Source: LMUY01 sp964657445 (GTDB taxonomy: Bacteria > Pseudomonadota > Alphaproteobacteria > Acetobacterales > Acetobacteraceae). From it: 12,285 nucleotides of DNA. Shown piece after piece: positions 1 through 6,721 of the stretch; position 1 is the first letter of the stretch, and each line of letters begins with the position of its first letter. The translations under genes and the position numbers were made by a program. Location of the stretch: positions 1 to 12,285 of the forward strand of contig CAZZVB010000140.1 of assembly GCA_964657445.1 (NCBI GenBank), in the 5' to 3' direction. Under the pieces are notes generated by a model. It was not told where the DNA came from, searched no databases, and was given only the letters and a program-made list of their open reading frames with translations.

Positions 1-54
1 ATTTCGCGACGGTCTGGCCCCGGCCGGCCGGCCGGGGCCAGACCGTCGCGAAAT
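1..54. repeat. Perfect 54-bp palindrome at the window edge, probable fold-back artefact
   Basis: Bases 1-27 are the exact reverse complement of bases 28-54, with no unpaired loop and the symmetry point between 27 and 28. The right arm reads in frame into fmt and encodes the conserved AGRGQTVAKS stretch. The left arm in the same frame gives FATVW, unlike the usual residues before RPAGRG in Fmt. A loop-less palindrome cutting into a housekeeping gene exactly at the sequence end fits a chimeric fold-back read or a self-complementary assembly overlap better than a real hairpin. It is not a terminator: it lies inside a coding region and has no T tract. Confidence 0.9.
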
Positions 55-821
55 CGGCAGTTCACATCGCGGCTGACGCGCTTGGCATCGAGGTGCGCCA
101 TCCCGCGTCGTTGAAGCGTGACCCGGCAGTGCAAGCGGAGTTCGCGGCTTTGCAGCTGGATGCGGCGGTCGTGGCGGCTTACGGGTTGATCCTGCCGCAG
201 GCGATGCTGGACGCACCGCGCCGCGGCTGCCTGAACATCCACGCGAGCCTGCTGCCGCGATGGCGAGGCGCGGCGCCCATCCAGGCCGCCGTGCTGGCGG
301 GCGACGCGGACAGCGGTGTGACGATCATGCAGATGGACGCCGGGCTGGACACCGGCGACATGCTGCTGCGCGAGGCCGTCCCGATCGGTCCGCGCGGCAC
401 GGCTGCCGAACTGCACGACGCCCTCGCCGCGATCGGCGCCACGCTGATCGTCCGCGCTCTGGCGCAGCGCCCTCCCGCCATCCCGCAGCCCGCCGAAGGT
501 GCGGCCTACGCGCCCAAGCTGTCCCGCGCCGATGGCGCACTCGATTGGCGCCAGCCGGCGGAGGAACTGGATCGACGGGTGCGTGCGCTGAACCCGTGGC
601 CGGGCACATGGTGCCGCTGGGGTGACGAGGTGCTGAAGGTGCTGGAAGCCGAACCAGCAGACGGCAGCGGCCCGCCAGGCACGGTGCTGGAAGGGTTGAT
701 TGTGGCATGCGGCGCCGGCGCATTGCGTCTGGTCCGCGTGCAGCGGGCGGGTCGGTCGCCGATGATGGCCGACGCGTTCTTGCGTGGAACGCCAATTACG
801 GCGGGGACGGTGCTGACGTAG
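3..821 (+). CDS. fmt: Methionyl-tRNA formyltransferase, 5'-truncated
   Basis: Fmt transfers a formyl group from 10-formyl-tetrahydrofolate to Met-tRNA(fMet) in the cytoplasm for translation initiation. The open frame runs to the left edge. The RPAGRG motif (21-38) is present, so only about 35-40 N-terminal residues are missing; the first few codons lie in the edge palindrome and are unreliable. Catalytic residues of the formyltransferase N-terminal domain are visible: Asn and His in CLNIHASLLPRWRGAAPIQ (Asn codon at 234) and Asp in GLDTGDM, 38 residues later, the spacing seen in E. coli Fmt. The C-terminal tRNA-binding domain follows, ending near AFLRGTPITAG. The GTG at 93 is internal to conserved sequence and is not the true start. 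Usual neighbours def or truA are not visible; a converging gene follows instead. Confidence 0.95.
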   Translation, partial: FATVWPRPAGRGQTVAKSAVHIAADALGIEVRHPASLKRDPAVQAEFAALQLDAAVVAAYGLILPQAMLDAPRRGCLNIHASLLPRWRGAAPIQAAVLAGDADSGVTIMQMDAGLDTGDMLLREAVPIGPRGTAAELHDALAAIGATLIVRALAQRPPAIPQPAEGAAYAPKLSRADGALDWRQPAEELDRRVRALNPWPGTWCRWGDEVLKVLEAEPADGSGPPGTVLEGLIVACGAGALRLVRVQRAGRSPMMADAFLRGTPITAGTVLT

Positions 822-833
822 GGTGTGCGCTGC

Positions 834-858
834 CCCGTATCCGCGAAGCGAGTACGGG
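834..858. terminator. Possible bidirectional hairpin between convergent genes
   Basis: CCCGTA (834-839) pairs with TACGGG (853-858) around a 13-nt loop that contains a smaller CGC-GAA-GCG stem. It lies 12 nt after the fmt stop and 10 nt before the stop of the opposing reading frame, where a shared terminator would be expected. There is no T run on either side, so intrinsic termination is uncertain. Confidence 0.35.
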
Positions 859-868
859 AGCCGTGATC

Positions 869-1288
869 CTACATGAAGCCCAATTCTGTCCTCTGGGAGC
901 GTGCCGACAGCAGGAACTGCGCCAGCAAGTCCGCTGTCTGCCGCCTAGCGGTCCCGGATCGAACGACCGCGAAGCTGGCCGGCATCATGCGCCACGGTTC
1001 ATGCCAACGTTGCAGCGGCCGGCACAGCGTCAGCAGGTCTGCACCGAACGGCTCCACCTGCGTCCGCACCACGACGCCATAGCGCGACCGCATCATTTCG
1101 CGCACCCAGGCAACGAAGGGATCGGTGCGCCCATCGCCCGGGCCGATATGCCAAACGACAGACTGACCGTGGAGCGACCTCGTCGGCGGCACCCAAATCA
1201 AAGCCGCCGCGCCAGCCAGCACGGTCCGGCGCGGAACTCCGCTACCGCTCGCTGCGAGGATCGAAGGCGTGTTGCAGCCCGTCGCCAA
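869..1288 (-). CDS. Small exported protein of unknown function, possible binding-protein remnant
   Basis: This 139-codon frame is the last of the transporter operon and overlaps the DppC-like gene by 47 bp if it starts at the TTG at 1288; no good Shine-Dalgarno was found, so the start is uncertain. The N-terminal part has a twin-arginine-like motif PRRTVLAG followed by a short hydrophobic stretch (AGAAALIWV), suggesting export. The mature part begins near GQSVVWHIGPGDGRTDPF. By eye its C-terminus (AQFLLSARSQ, then ELGFM) resembles the last helix of ModA- or type-1-like solute-binding proteins, but 139 residues is far too short for one. Roughly three quarters of codons end in G or C, as expected for coding DNA here. 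It could be a real small secreted protein, a shrunken binding-protein relic, or chance. I do not recognise the family. Confidence 0.45.
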   Translation of the reverse strand: MATGCNTPSILAASGSGVPRRTVLAGAAALIWVPPTRSLHGQSVVWHIGPGDGRTDPFVAWVREMMRSRYGVVVRTQVEPFGADLLTLCRPLQRWHEPWRMMPASFAVVRSGTARRQTADLLAQFLLSARSQRTELGFM

Positions 1289-2168
1289 GGAAGTTCACCG
1301 CTATGACCGTGATGAAGATCAGCAGGCCCGGATAGACTGCAAGCGCCGGTGCGGTGGTTACAAGTTCTTGTGCATTGTTGAGCATGTTGCCCCAGGACGG
1401 GGTGGGAACGACGATCCCGAATCCCAGGAAGCTCAGCACGCTCTCGAACAGGATCACCCGGCCCACCGTGAGCGTGACGGCCACGATCAGCGGCGTGGCG
1501 ACATTGGGCAGGATGTGCGTGGTCATCACGTAGCCGGCTCCGCCCCCGCTCGCCCGGGCCGACCGCACGTAGTCGCGTTCGCGCAGCGCCAAGGTCGCCG
1601 CACGGGTCAGCCGGGCGATGCCCGTCCAGTCCACCAGGGCGATGATCACCACGACGCGCCAGAACCCGGCGGCGCTGGAATGCGCGAATTGCGATGAGAA
1701 GCCCAGCTTGGTCAAATCCAGCGCGCCGAGCACGATCAGCAGCGGCAGCAGCGGCAGCGCAATCACCCCATCGGTGAAACGCATCAGCACGGCGTCCGTC
1801 CGTCCGCCGAAATACCCGGCCACCACGCCCACGAACAAGCCGACGATGCTGCCGACCACGGTGGAGAGCACGCCGACCAGCAAGGAAATCTGGCCGCCCA
1901 GCATCAGGCGCACCAGCTCGTCCCGCCCGGCGTCGTCGGTCCCCAGCGGGTGCTCTGCCGAGGGCGGGCCGTATTGCGATAGCAGGTCCGTCTCATAAGG
2001 ATCGACGCCGAGCCAGTGTGCGGTCGGCCATGCCGCCAGTGCGAACAGAACCAGCAGCAGTATGATGCCAAGGCTGGCCATCCCCGCGCGATGCTTGCGG
2101 AAGCGCCGCCAGCGCAGCGTCCAGGGTGACACCGCACGATCGGTCGTCTGCACGACGGTGGTGCTCAC
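1242..2168 (-). CDS. DppC/OppC-family ABC importer permease
   Basis: This 308-residue inner-membrane subunit forms half of the translocation channel of a peptide/nickel-type importer. It has the N-terminal OppC-type helix (residues about 30-50) and the family signature HPLGTDDAGRDELVRLMLGG (73-92). Several membrane segments follow, then the cytoplasmic EAA-type coupling loop around residues 199-221 (DYVRSARASGGG, then ILPN), which docks on the ATPases. A further conserved block is FESVLSFLGFGIVVPTPSWG (241-260). The GTG start overlaps the stop of the DppB-like gene in a GTGA, the usual sign of translational coupling. Length and motif set are complete. Family assignment is secure; the transported substrate is not indicated. 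Confidence 0.95.
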   Translation of the reverse strand: MSTTVVQTTDRAVSPWTLRWRRFRKHRAGMASLGIILLLVLFALAAWPTAHWLGVDPYETDLLSQYGPPSAEHPLGTDDAGRDELVRLMLGGQISLLVGVLSTVVGSIVGLFVGVVAGYFGGRTDAVLMRFTDGVIALPLLPLLIVLGALDLTKLGFSSQFAHSSAAGFWRVVVIIALVDWTGIARLTRAATLALRERDYVRSARASGGGAGYVMTTHILPNVATPLIVAVTLTVGRVILFESVLSFLGFGIVVPTPSWGNMLNNAQELVTTAPALAVYPGLLIFITVIAVNFLGDGLQHAFDPRSER

Positions 2169-3115
2169 AGGCTGATCCTCGGGTCGAGCCAGCCATAGGC
2201 CAGGTCGGCGGCCAGGTTGCTCAGCAGGGTGACGAGTGTCGCGAATAGCAAACCGGTTAGCGCCAGGTTGAAATCATTCCCGAGGATGGCGTCGTAGATC
2301 ATCTTGCCCATGCCAGGCTGCGCAAACATCGTCTCGGTGATCAGCGCCCCGCTGAACAGGCTGCCGAAGCTGAGCGCCATCACTGTCACCACCGGGATCA
2401 GCGCGTTGCGCAGCGCATGCACCAGCACGATCCGCCGCTCATTCGCGCCCTTGGCGCGGGCGGTGCGGACATGGTCCATCCGCATGGTCTCGATCATGGA
2501 GGCGCGCACGAAGCGGGTGAACTGCCCCGTGCTGGCCAGCGCCAGCGTCACCACCGGCATGATCAGATGTCTGAAATGATCGTAAAAGCTGCCATCCCCG
2601 ACAGTGCTGATGCCGCTGGCGGGAAACCAGTGCAGTTGCACCGCAAACACCAGGATCATCACCAGAGCGAGCCAGAACACCGGGACGGATATCCCAGCAA
2701 AGGCGAACAGGCTGACCACGCTATCCACGAGTCCACCGGGCTTGAGCGCTGCCACGACGCCGAGCGTGAACGCCAGCACGATCGACAGCACGAAGGAGGC
2801 CAGCATCAGCTTGCACGTTTGCAGCAGCGCCGGCAGCAGCACCTCCATCACGGGTTGCGAGTGGGTGCGGGAGAAGCCGAAATCCCCCCGTAGCGCCGCG
2901 ATCAGCCAGTGCCAGTAGCGCAGCAGGATCGGCTGATCGAGCCCGTAAATGGCGCGCAGATGCGCCACCACTTCGGGCGTAGCGCCCGGATTGGACGCGA
3001 TCATCACGTCGATCGGGTCGCCTGGCATAAGTCCGATCAGGCTATAGATGACGAACGACATCACCAGCAGCACGATGGCGGCTTGGCCGACGCGGCGGAG
3101 GATGAAGCGAGTCAT
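2165..3115 (-). CDS. DppB/OppB-family ABC importer permease
   Basis: This 316-residue partner of the DppC-like permease starts MTRFILRRVGQAAIVLLVMS, the typical DppB opening with a first membrane helix. MPGDP (30-34) and LRGDFGFS (75-82) are conserved family landmarks. The EAA-type loop spans about 216-241 (HVRTARAKGANERRI through RNALIP), and the C-terminus has ETMFAQPGMG (261-270). The frame stays open up to 3172, but that extension would run into the DppF-like gene and lacks homologous sequence, so the ATG at 3115 is chosen. It lies 19 nt after the preceding stop. No strong Shine-Dalgarno is visible, and coupling through an overlapping 8-codon frame is possible. The downstream junction is a 4-nt overlap. 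Confidence 0.95.
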   Translation of the reverse strand: MTRFILRRVGQAAIVLLVMSFVIYSLIGLMPGDPIDVMIASNPGATPEVVAHLRAIYGLDQPILLRYWHWLIAALRGDFGFSRTHSQPVMEVLLPALLQTCKLMLASFVLSIVLAFTLGVVAALKPGGLVDSVVSLFAFAGISVPVFWLALVMILVFAVQLHWFPASGISTVGDGSFYDHFRHLIMPVVTLALASTGQFTRFVRASMIETMRMDHVRTARAKGANERRIVLVHALRNALIPVVTVMALSFGSLFSGALITETMFAQPGMGKMIYDAILGNDFNLALTGLLFATLVTLLSNLAADLAYGWLDPRISL

Positions 3116-3138
3116 GCTGACGGGCCTGGCACGTTCAT
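3112..3138 (-). other. Eight-codon overlapping frame bridging the ATPase and permease genes
   Basis: An ATG overlaps the DppF-like stop as ATGA (3138-3135), encodes MNVPGPSA, and ends in a TGA that overlaps the start of the DppB-like gene as a second ATGA (3115-3112). Ribosomes finishing DppF could re-initiate twice and be delivered to the DppB start, which has no clear Shine-Dalgarno of its own. The geometry is seen directly; the coupling role is inference and could be chance. Confidence 0.25.
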
Positions 3139-4082
3139 TCCTTGAAGTGACACGCAGCCACCTGCCCCGCACGCCCCGGCGATGGTTCCAGCGCCGGTGC
3201 CGTTACCCGGCATACCTCCTGCACCTTCGGGCAGCGCGGATGGAACACGCAGCCCGGCGGCGGGTTGAGCGGGCTCGGCATTTCTCCGCGGATCGCCACC
3301 GCGCGGCTGTGGCGGCGGCCGATACGTGGCACGGCTTGCAGCAGCGCCTGCGTGTAAGGGTGCGATGGCGTTTCGAACAGCGCCTGCCGCGATGCGAGCT
3401 CCACCAGCCGGCCCAGATAGAGCACCGCCACCCGGTCCGCGAGGAAGTTCACCACCGCAAGGTCGTGGCTGATGAACAGGTAGGCCAAGCCACCCTTCGT
3501 CACCGCCCCGGTCTGCAAGCTGCGCAGCAGGTTCAGGATCTGACTCTGGATTGAAACGTCGAGCGCCGAGAGCGGCTCGTCCGCCACGATCAGCGTCGGT
3601 GCCGGGGCGAGTGCACGGGCGATGGCGATGCGCTGGCGCTGCCCGCCGGAGAACTCGTGCGGGTAACGGTTCAGCGCATCGAGCGGCAGCCCCACCTGCC
3701 CCACCAGCTCTGCCGCTCGCGCCCGCTGATCGGCAGCGCTGGCGCCCGCGATTCGCAACGGCTCGGCAATGATGGCGGATACCGGCATGCGCGGATCGAG
3801 CGCGCCGAACGGATCCTGGAAGACGATCTGGATGGCCTTTTGCGCATCCTTGCGCACTGCCCGGTCCACCGGCTTGCCGCGAAACTTCATCGTGCCTGCC
3901 GTGGGCGTCTGCAGCCCGGCGACTACGTTGCCCAGGGTGCTCTTGCCGCTGCCGCTTTCCCCCACGAGGGCGAGGGTCTCGCCGGGTGCGATGTCGAGGC
4001 TGACGTTCTCCACGGCGCGTAGCGTTCGGCGATTGACGGTGAAGTGGACTTGGATTTGGTCGAGGGTGACGAGCGGGGTCAT
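3135..4082 (-). CDS. DppF/OppF-family ABC importer ATPase
   Basis: This 315-residue nucleotide-binding subunit powers peptide-type import at the cytoplasmic membrane face. It has Walker A GESGSGKS (41-48), Q-loop Gln89 in VFQDP, ABC signature FSGGQRQR (144-151), Walker B LIVADEP (164-170) and switch His206 in FISHDLAVV. The C-terminal oligopeptide-transporter domain contains HPYTQALL and four cysteines (278, 284, 291, 311), as in Dpp/Opp ATPases. The frame is open to 4145, but the extra residues overlap the DppD-like gene and do not look like ABC sequence, so the ATG at 4082 is preferred. It lies 34 nt after the previous stop, with a small hairpin in the gap. It should form a heterodimer with the DppD-like ATPase. 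Confidence 0.95.
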   Translation of the reverse strand: MTPLVTLDQIQVHFTVNRRTLRAVENVSLDIAPGETLALVGESGSGKSTLGNVVAGLQTPTAGTMKFRGKPVDRAVRKDAQKAIQIVFQDPFGALDPRMPVSAIIAEPLRIAGASAADQRARAAELVGQVGLPLDALNRYPHEFSGGQRQRIAIARALAPAPTLIVADEPLSALDVSIQSQILNLLRSLQTGAVTKGGLAYLFISHDLAVVNFLADRVAVLYLGRLVELASRQALFETPSHPYTQALLQAVPRIGRRHSRAVAIRGEMPSPLNPPPGCVFHPRCPKVQEVCRVTAPALEPSPGRAGQVAACHFKE

Positions 4083-4093
4083 GCGCGAAAAGC

Positions 4094-4106
4094 GCCCTCT
4101 GAGGGC
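4094..4106 (-). promoter_or_regulatory. Small hairpin covering the likely ribosome binding site of the DppF-like gene
   Basis: GCCCTC and GAGGGC flank a single base, which allows a 5-bp stem with a 3-nt loop in the transcript. On the - strand the GAGGG arm is the only purine-rich Shine-Dalgarno candidate before the ATG at 4082 (11 nt away). A structure here could slow initiation and set the DppF/DppD ratio. It is short and may have no role. Confidence 0.25.
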
Positions 4107-4116
4107 TTCAAGCCCA

Positions 4117-5079
4117 TCACGAACCAACCTTGAAGCACGCCACAAAATGCCCCGCCGCTACTTCCTCCAGCGGCGGCTCCGCCCGGCGGCAGCTTGCATC
4201 GCCGCGGGAACACCGGTCGGCGAACCGGCAGCCGACGAATGCGCTGTCCAAATTCGGCACCCCTCCAGGAATCACCGGCAGCTCAGCAGCGCGCCGCGCT
4301 GGGTCTGGCAGGGTTGCGATCAGGCCGATCGTGTAGGGATGCAGCGGCTCGGCGAACAACGCGTCGGCCGTGGCGCGTTCCACCACCCGGCCGGCGTACA
4401 TGACAATGATCTCGTGCGCGATCTCACTGACGACGGCCAGGTTGTGGCTGATGAACTGGATCGCCATGCCGATCTCGTCCTGCAGGCCCAGCATCAAATC
4501 GATGATTTGCGCCTGGATCGTGACATCCAGCGCCGTCGTCGGCTCATCGGCAATCAGCAATGCCGGGCGGCACGCCAACGCCATCGCGATCATCGCGCGT
4601 TGCCGCATGCCGCCCGAAAGCTGGTGCGGAAAGGCTGCGGCGCGTTCCTTGGGCGAGTTGATGCCCACTTCGGCGAGCATGTCCACGGCTTTGGCGCCCG
4701 CCTCCTTCCAGGACAAACTTTGGTGCAGCACCATCACCTCGGCGACCTGGCGGCCGACCGTCATCACCGGGTTCAGCGCGGTCATCGGTTCCTGGAAAAT
4801 CATCGCGATGCGCCCGCCTCGCAGCTGCCGCCAGACTGCGCCAGGTTGGCCGAGCATCTCCCGCCCTTCGACGCGCACGCTGCCGCCGACCTGGCCCGGC
4901 GTAGGCACCAGCCCCATCACGGCCAACGCCGTCATCGACTTGCCGCAGCCGCTCTCCCCAACCACGCCGAGCGTGCGGCCGGCGGGAACGCTGTAGCCGA
5001 TGCCTGCGACCACGTTGCGCACGCCGCCGCTGACCGGGAAACCCACAGACAGGTTCTCGACCGAGAGGACGTCAGTCAT
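4117..5079 (-). CDS. DppD/OppD-family ABC importer ATPase
   Basis: This 320-residue ATPase is the partner of the DppF-like subunit. Motifs in order are Walker A GESGCGKS (41-48), Q-loop Gln96 in IFQEPMTALNP, signature LSGGMRQR (154-161), Walker B LLIADEPTTALD (174-185) and switch His212 in FISHNLAVV. The C-terminal Dpp/Opp extension has HPYT (247-250) and four cysteines at 284, 290, 297 and 315, ending ACFKVGS. In characterised relatives such a cysteine set can carry an iron-sulfur cluster; whether it does here is unknown. The ATG lies within ATGACTGA, overlapping the end of the upstream binding-protein gene by 8 nt. All catalytic motifs are intact and the length is normal. Confidence 0.95.
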   Translation of the reverse strand: MTDVLSVENLSVGFPVSGGVRNVVAGIGYSVPAGRTLGVVGESGCGKSMTALAVMGLVPTPGQVGGSVRVEGREMLGQPGAVWRQLRGGRIAMIFQEPMTALNPVMTVGRQVAEVMVLHQSLSWKEAGAKAVDMLAEVGINSPKERAAAFPHQLSGGMRQRAMIAMALACRPALLIADEPTTALDVTIQAQIIDLMLGLQDEIGMAIQFISHNLAVVSEIAHEIIVMYAGRVVERATADALFAEPLHPYTIGLIATLPDPARRAAELPVIPGGVPNLDSAFVGCRFADRCSRGDASCRRAEPPLEEVAAGHFVACFKVGS

Positions 5080-6721
5080 CCGCGCGCCAATGCTCCGCCC
5101 ACAGGCTGGTCGGCTGGTTGTGCCCGGTCGGCGTCACGCCCTTCAGCCAGGTCGGCCAGACATGCGCCTCCGACCCGAAGAACAGCGGCAGCACCGGCAG
5201 GTCCTCGGCATAGAGGCGTTGGATGTCGGCCCAGATCGGCAGGCGCTTCGCCGGGTCCAACTCCCGCTCCAGCGCATTGATATCGGCGTCCATCTTCGGG
5301 TTGCGGTAATCCATGTAGTTGGTGCCGCCCCAGTTGTTGGCGGCTGCCGGGATTTGATCGCTTGATAGGATTTGCCTGGGCGAACTCTCGACCGAGAAGC
5401 TCCAGCCATACATCGCCAGCCCGCCGAACGTGCGGTGCTTCATGGTTTCGCCGAACAGCGTGCGGGGCGGCTCGTTCTTGATGGTGGTCTCCACGCCGAT
5501 ATTGCGCCACTGGCTTTGAATGACCTGCTGTTGCAACTCCCGTGCCCGCACCCCCGTGCTGGTGGTGAACTCTAGGCTCAGGCGCTGCCCGGCGGCATTG
5601 CGGCAGATCCCGTCATCGCCGGGTTTCCATCCCGCTTCCGCCAGCAGCGCGCGGGCGGCCACGGGGTCGAACTTGTAGGTGGGCACATCGGCGGTGAAAT
5701 CCGGCTCCTGCGGGTTGACGAAGCTGTTGGCGACGGGGACGCGGCCACCCATCAGCTTGTCCACGATGCTCTGCCGGTCGATCCCCATCAGCAGCGCCCG
5801 CCGCACCCGCACGTCGGCCAGGACCCGATTGTCCAGTTGTGTATCGATGTGCGTGTAGGCGAGGTTCGGCTTGTAGGCGAAGGCGAAGCGCGACGGGTTT
5901 TGCGATTGCAGCACGAGCACTTGGTCGAGCGTCATGCCAACGCCATCGCCCGGCACCATGTCCACATCGCCCGACAGCAGATTGGCTTGCAGCGCCGCCG
6001 TGTTGCCGATCGCCTTGATGACGATGCGGTCGAAATACGGTCGGCCGCCCGTCCACTTCTCGTTGCGCCCCAGCACAACTTGCGTGCCGGTCTCGAACGA
6101 CGTGATGCGGTATGGCCCATTATAGAGCCCGGGGTTGGTGGGATCGCGATTATAGAGACTCTGCTGCATGTAGCCGCCCGGGCCGCTTGCCGCTTCGTAG
6201 AGCGGCTGTTCGAGATGGGCGGGCAGCAACTCCTGCATCTCGTCGAACTCGTAGTTCGGCTCCTTGAGGTGCAGCACCGCGGTTTGTGGATCGATAACGT
6301 CCACGCGGCTCACCTGCGACCAGATCTTGGTGTTGGCGAACCCGCTATTCGGGTCGCGGCCGACGCGGGCGGTAAACGCCAGGTCCGCGGCGCCGAGCGG
6401 TGCGCCATCGCCCCAAGTGAGGCCGGGCTTGAAATGCCACGTCACCGCCATGCCGCCGCCCTCCATCTTTGCATCGCCGTTGGCGATGCTCGGGATTTCG
6501 GTGCAGAGCAGGCAGGTCAAATGCCGGTCCGGATCGAACGCGGTCACCGGGCGGTCGGCGAAGCCAAGTATGTAGAACTTGATGACGTCGGGGTCGATTT
6601 CGGGGTTGAGCGTGGACGGGTAGGAGGAAACGCCGATCGTCAGGGTGGCGTGGGGTTGGGCTTGGGCGCGGCTTGGGGCGGCGAGAAGTAGGGCGGCTGC
6701 CACGGCAGCAATTGCCCTCAC
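5072..6721 (-). CDS. Family-5 extracellular solute-binding protein, second tandem copy
   Basis: This periplasmic receptor (SBP_bac_5, DppA/OppA type) captures substrate and delivers it to the permease. I place the start at the GTG at 6721, which forms a GTGA overlap with the stop of the preceding binding-protein gene and yields a clean signal peptide: MRAIAAVAAALLLAAPSRAQA with predicted cleavage after residue 21. Longer starts (ATG at 6751, open to 6793) put charged residues before it. The product is 549 residues. Family landmarks are FKPGLTWGDG (97-106), NTAALQANLLSGDVDMV (240-256), LADVRVRRALLMGIDRQ (301-317) and a late LPLFF (511-515). A CLLC pair (70-73) is shared with the upstream paralogue. 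By eye about half of positions are identical to it. Ligand specificity cannot be read; peptide-like compounds are the default expectation. Confidence 0.93.
   Translation of the reverse strand: MRAIAAVAAALLLAAPSRAQAQPHATLTIGVSSYPSTLNPEIDPDVIKFYILGFADRPVTAFDPDRHLTCLLCTEIPSIANGDAKMEGGGMAVTWHFKPGLTWGDGAPLGAADLAFTARVGRDPNSGFANTKIWSQVSRVDVIDPQTAVLHLKEPNYEFDEMQELLPAHLEQPLYEAASGPGGYMQQSLYNRDPTNPGLYNGPYRITSFETGTQVVLGRNEKWTGGRPYFDRIVIKAIGNTAALQANLLSGDVDMVPGDGVGMTLDQVLVLQSQNPSRFAFAYKPNLAYTHIDTQLDNRVLADVRVRRALLMGIDRQSIVDKLMGGRVPVANSFVNPQEPDFTADVPTYKFDPVAARALLAEAGWKPGDDGICRNAAGQRLSLEFTTSTGVRARELQQQVIQSQWRNIGVETTIKNEPPRTLFGETMKHRTFGGLAMYGWSFSVESSPRQILSSDQIPAAANNWGGTNYMDYRNPKMDADINALERELDPAKRLPIWADIQRLYAEDLPVLPLFFGSEAHVWPTWLKGVTPTGHNQPTSLWAEHWRADD

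Noticed and set aside
22..38. CCGG-rich run read as a rho-independent terminator or short tandem repeat
   Set aside because: It is the centre of the edge palindrome and encodes the conserved Fmt RPAGRG motif; no T tract follows.
707..1306. 199-codon + strand frame after fmt
   Set aside because: It overlaps the end of fmt, the intergenic hairpin and the minus-strand operon end, and has Arg/His-rich shadow composition.
3769..5280. 503-codon + strand open frame
   Set aside because: It lies opposite the two ATPase genes and the end of a binding-protein gene, whose motifs are complete. The translation is low-complexity, rich in Arg, His and Ala, as expected for an antisense frame in GC-rich DNA.
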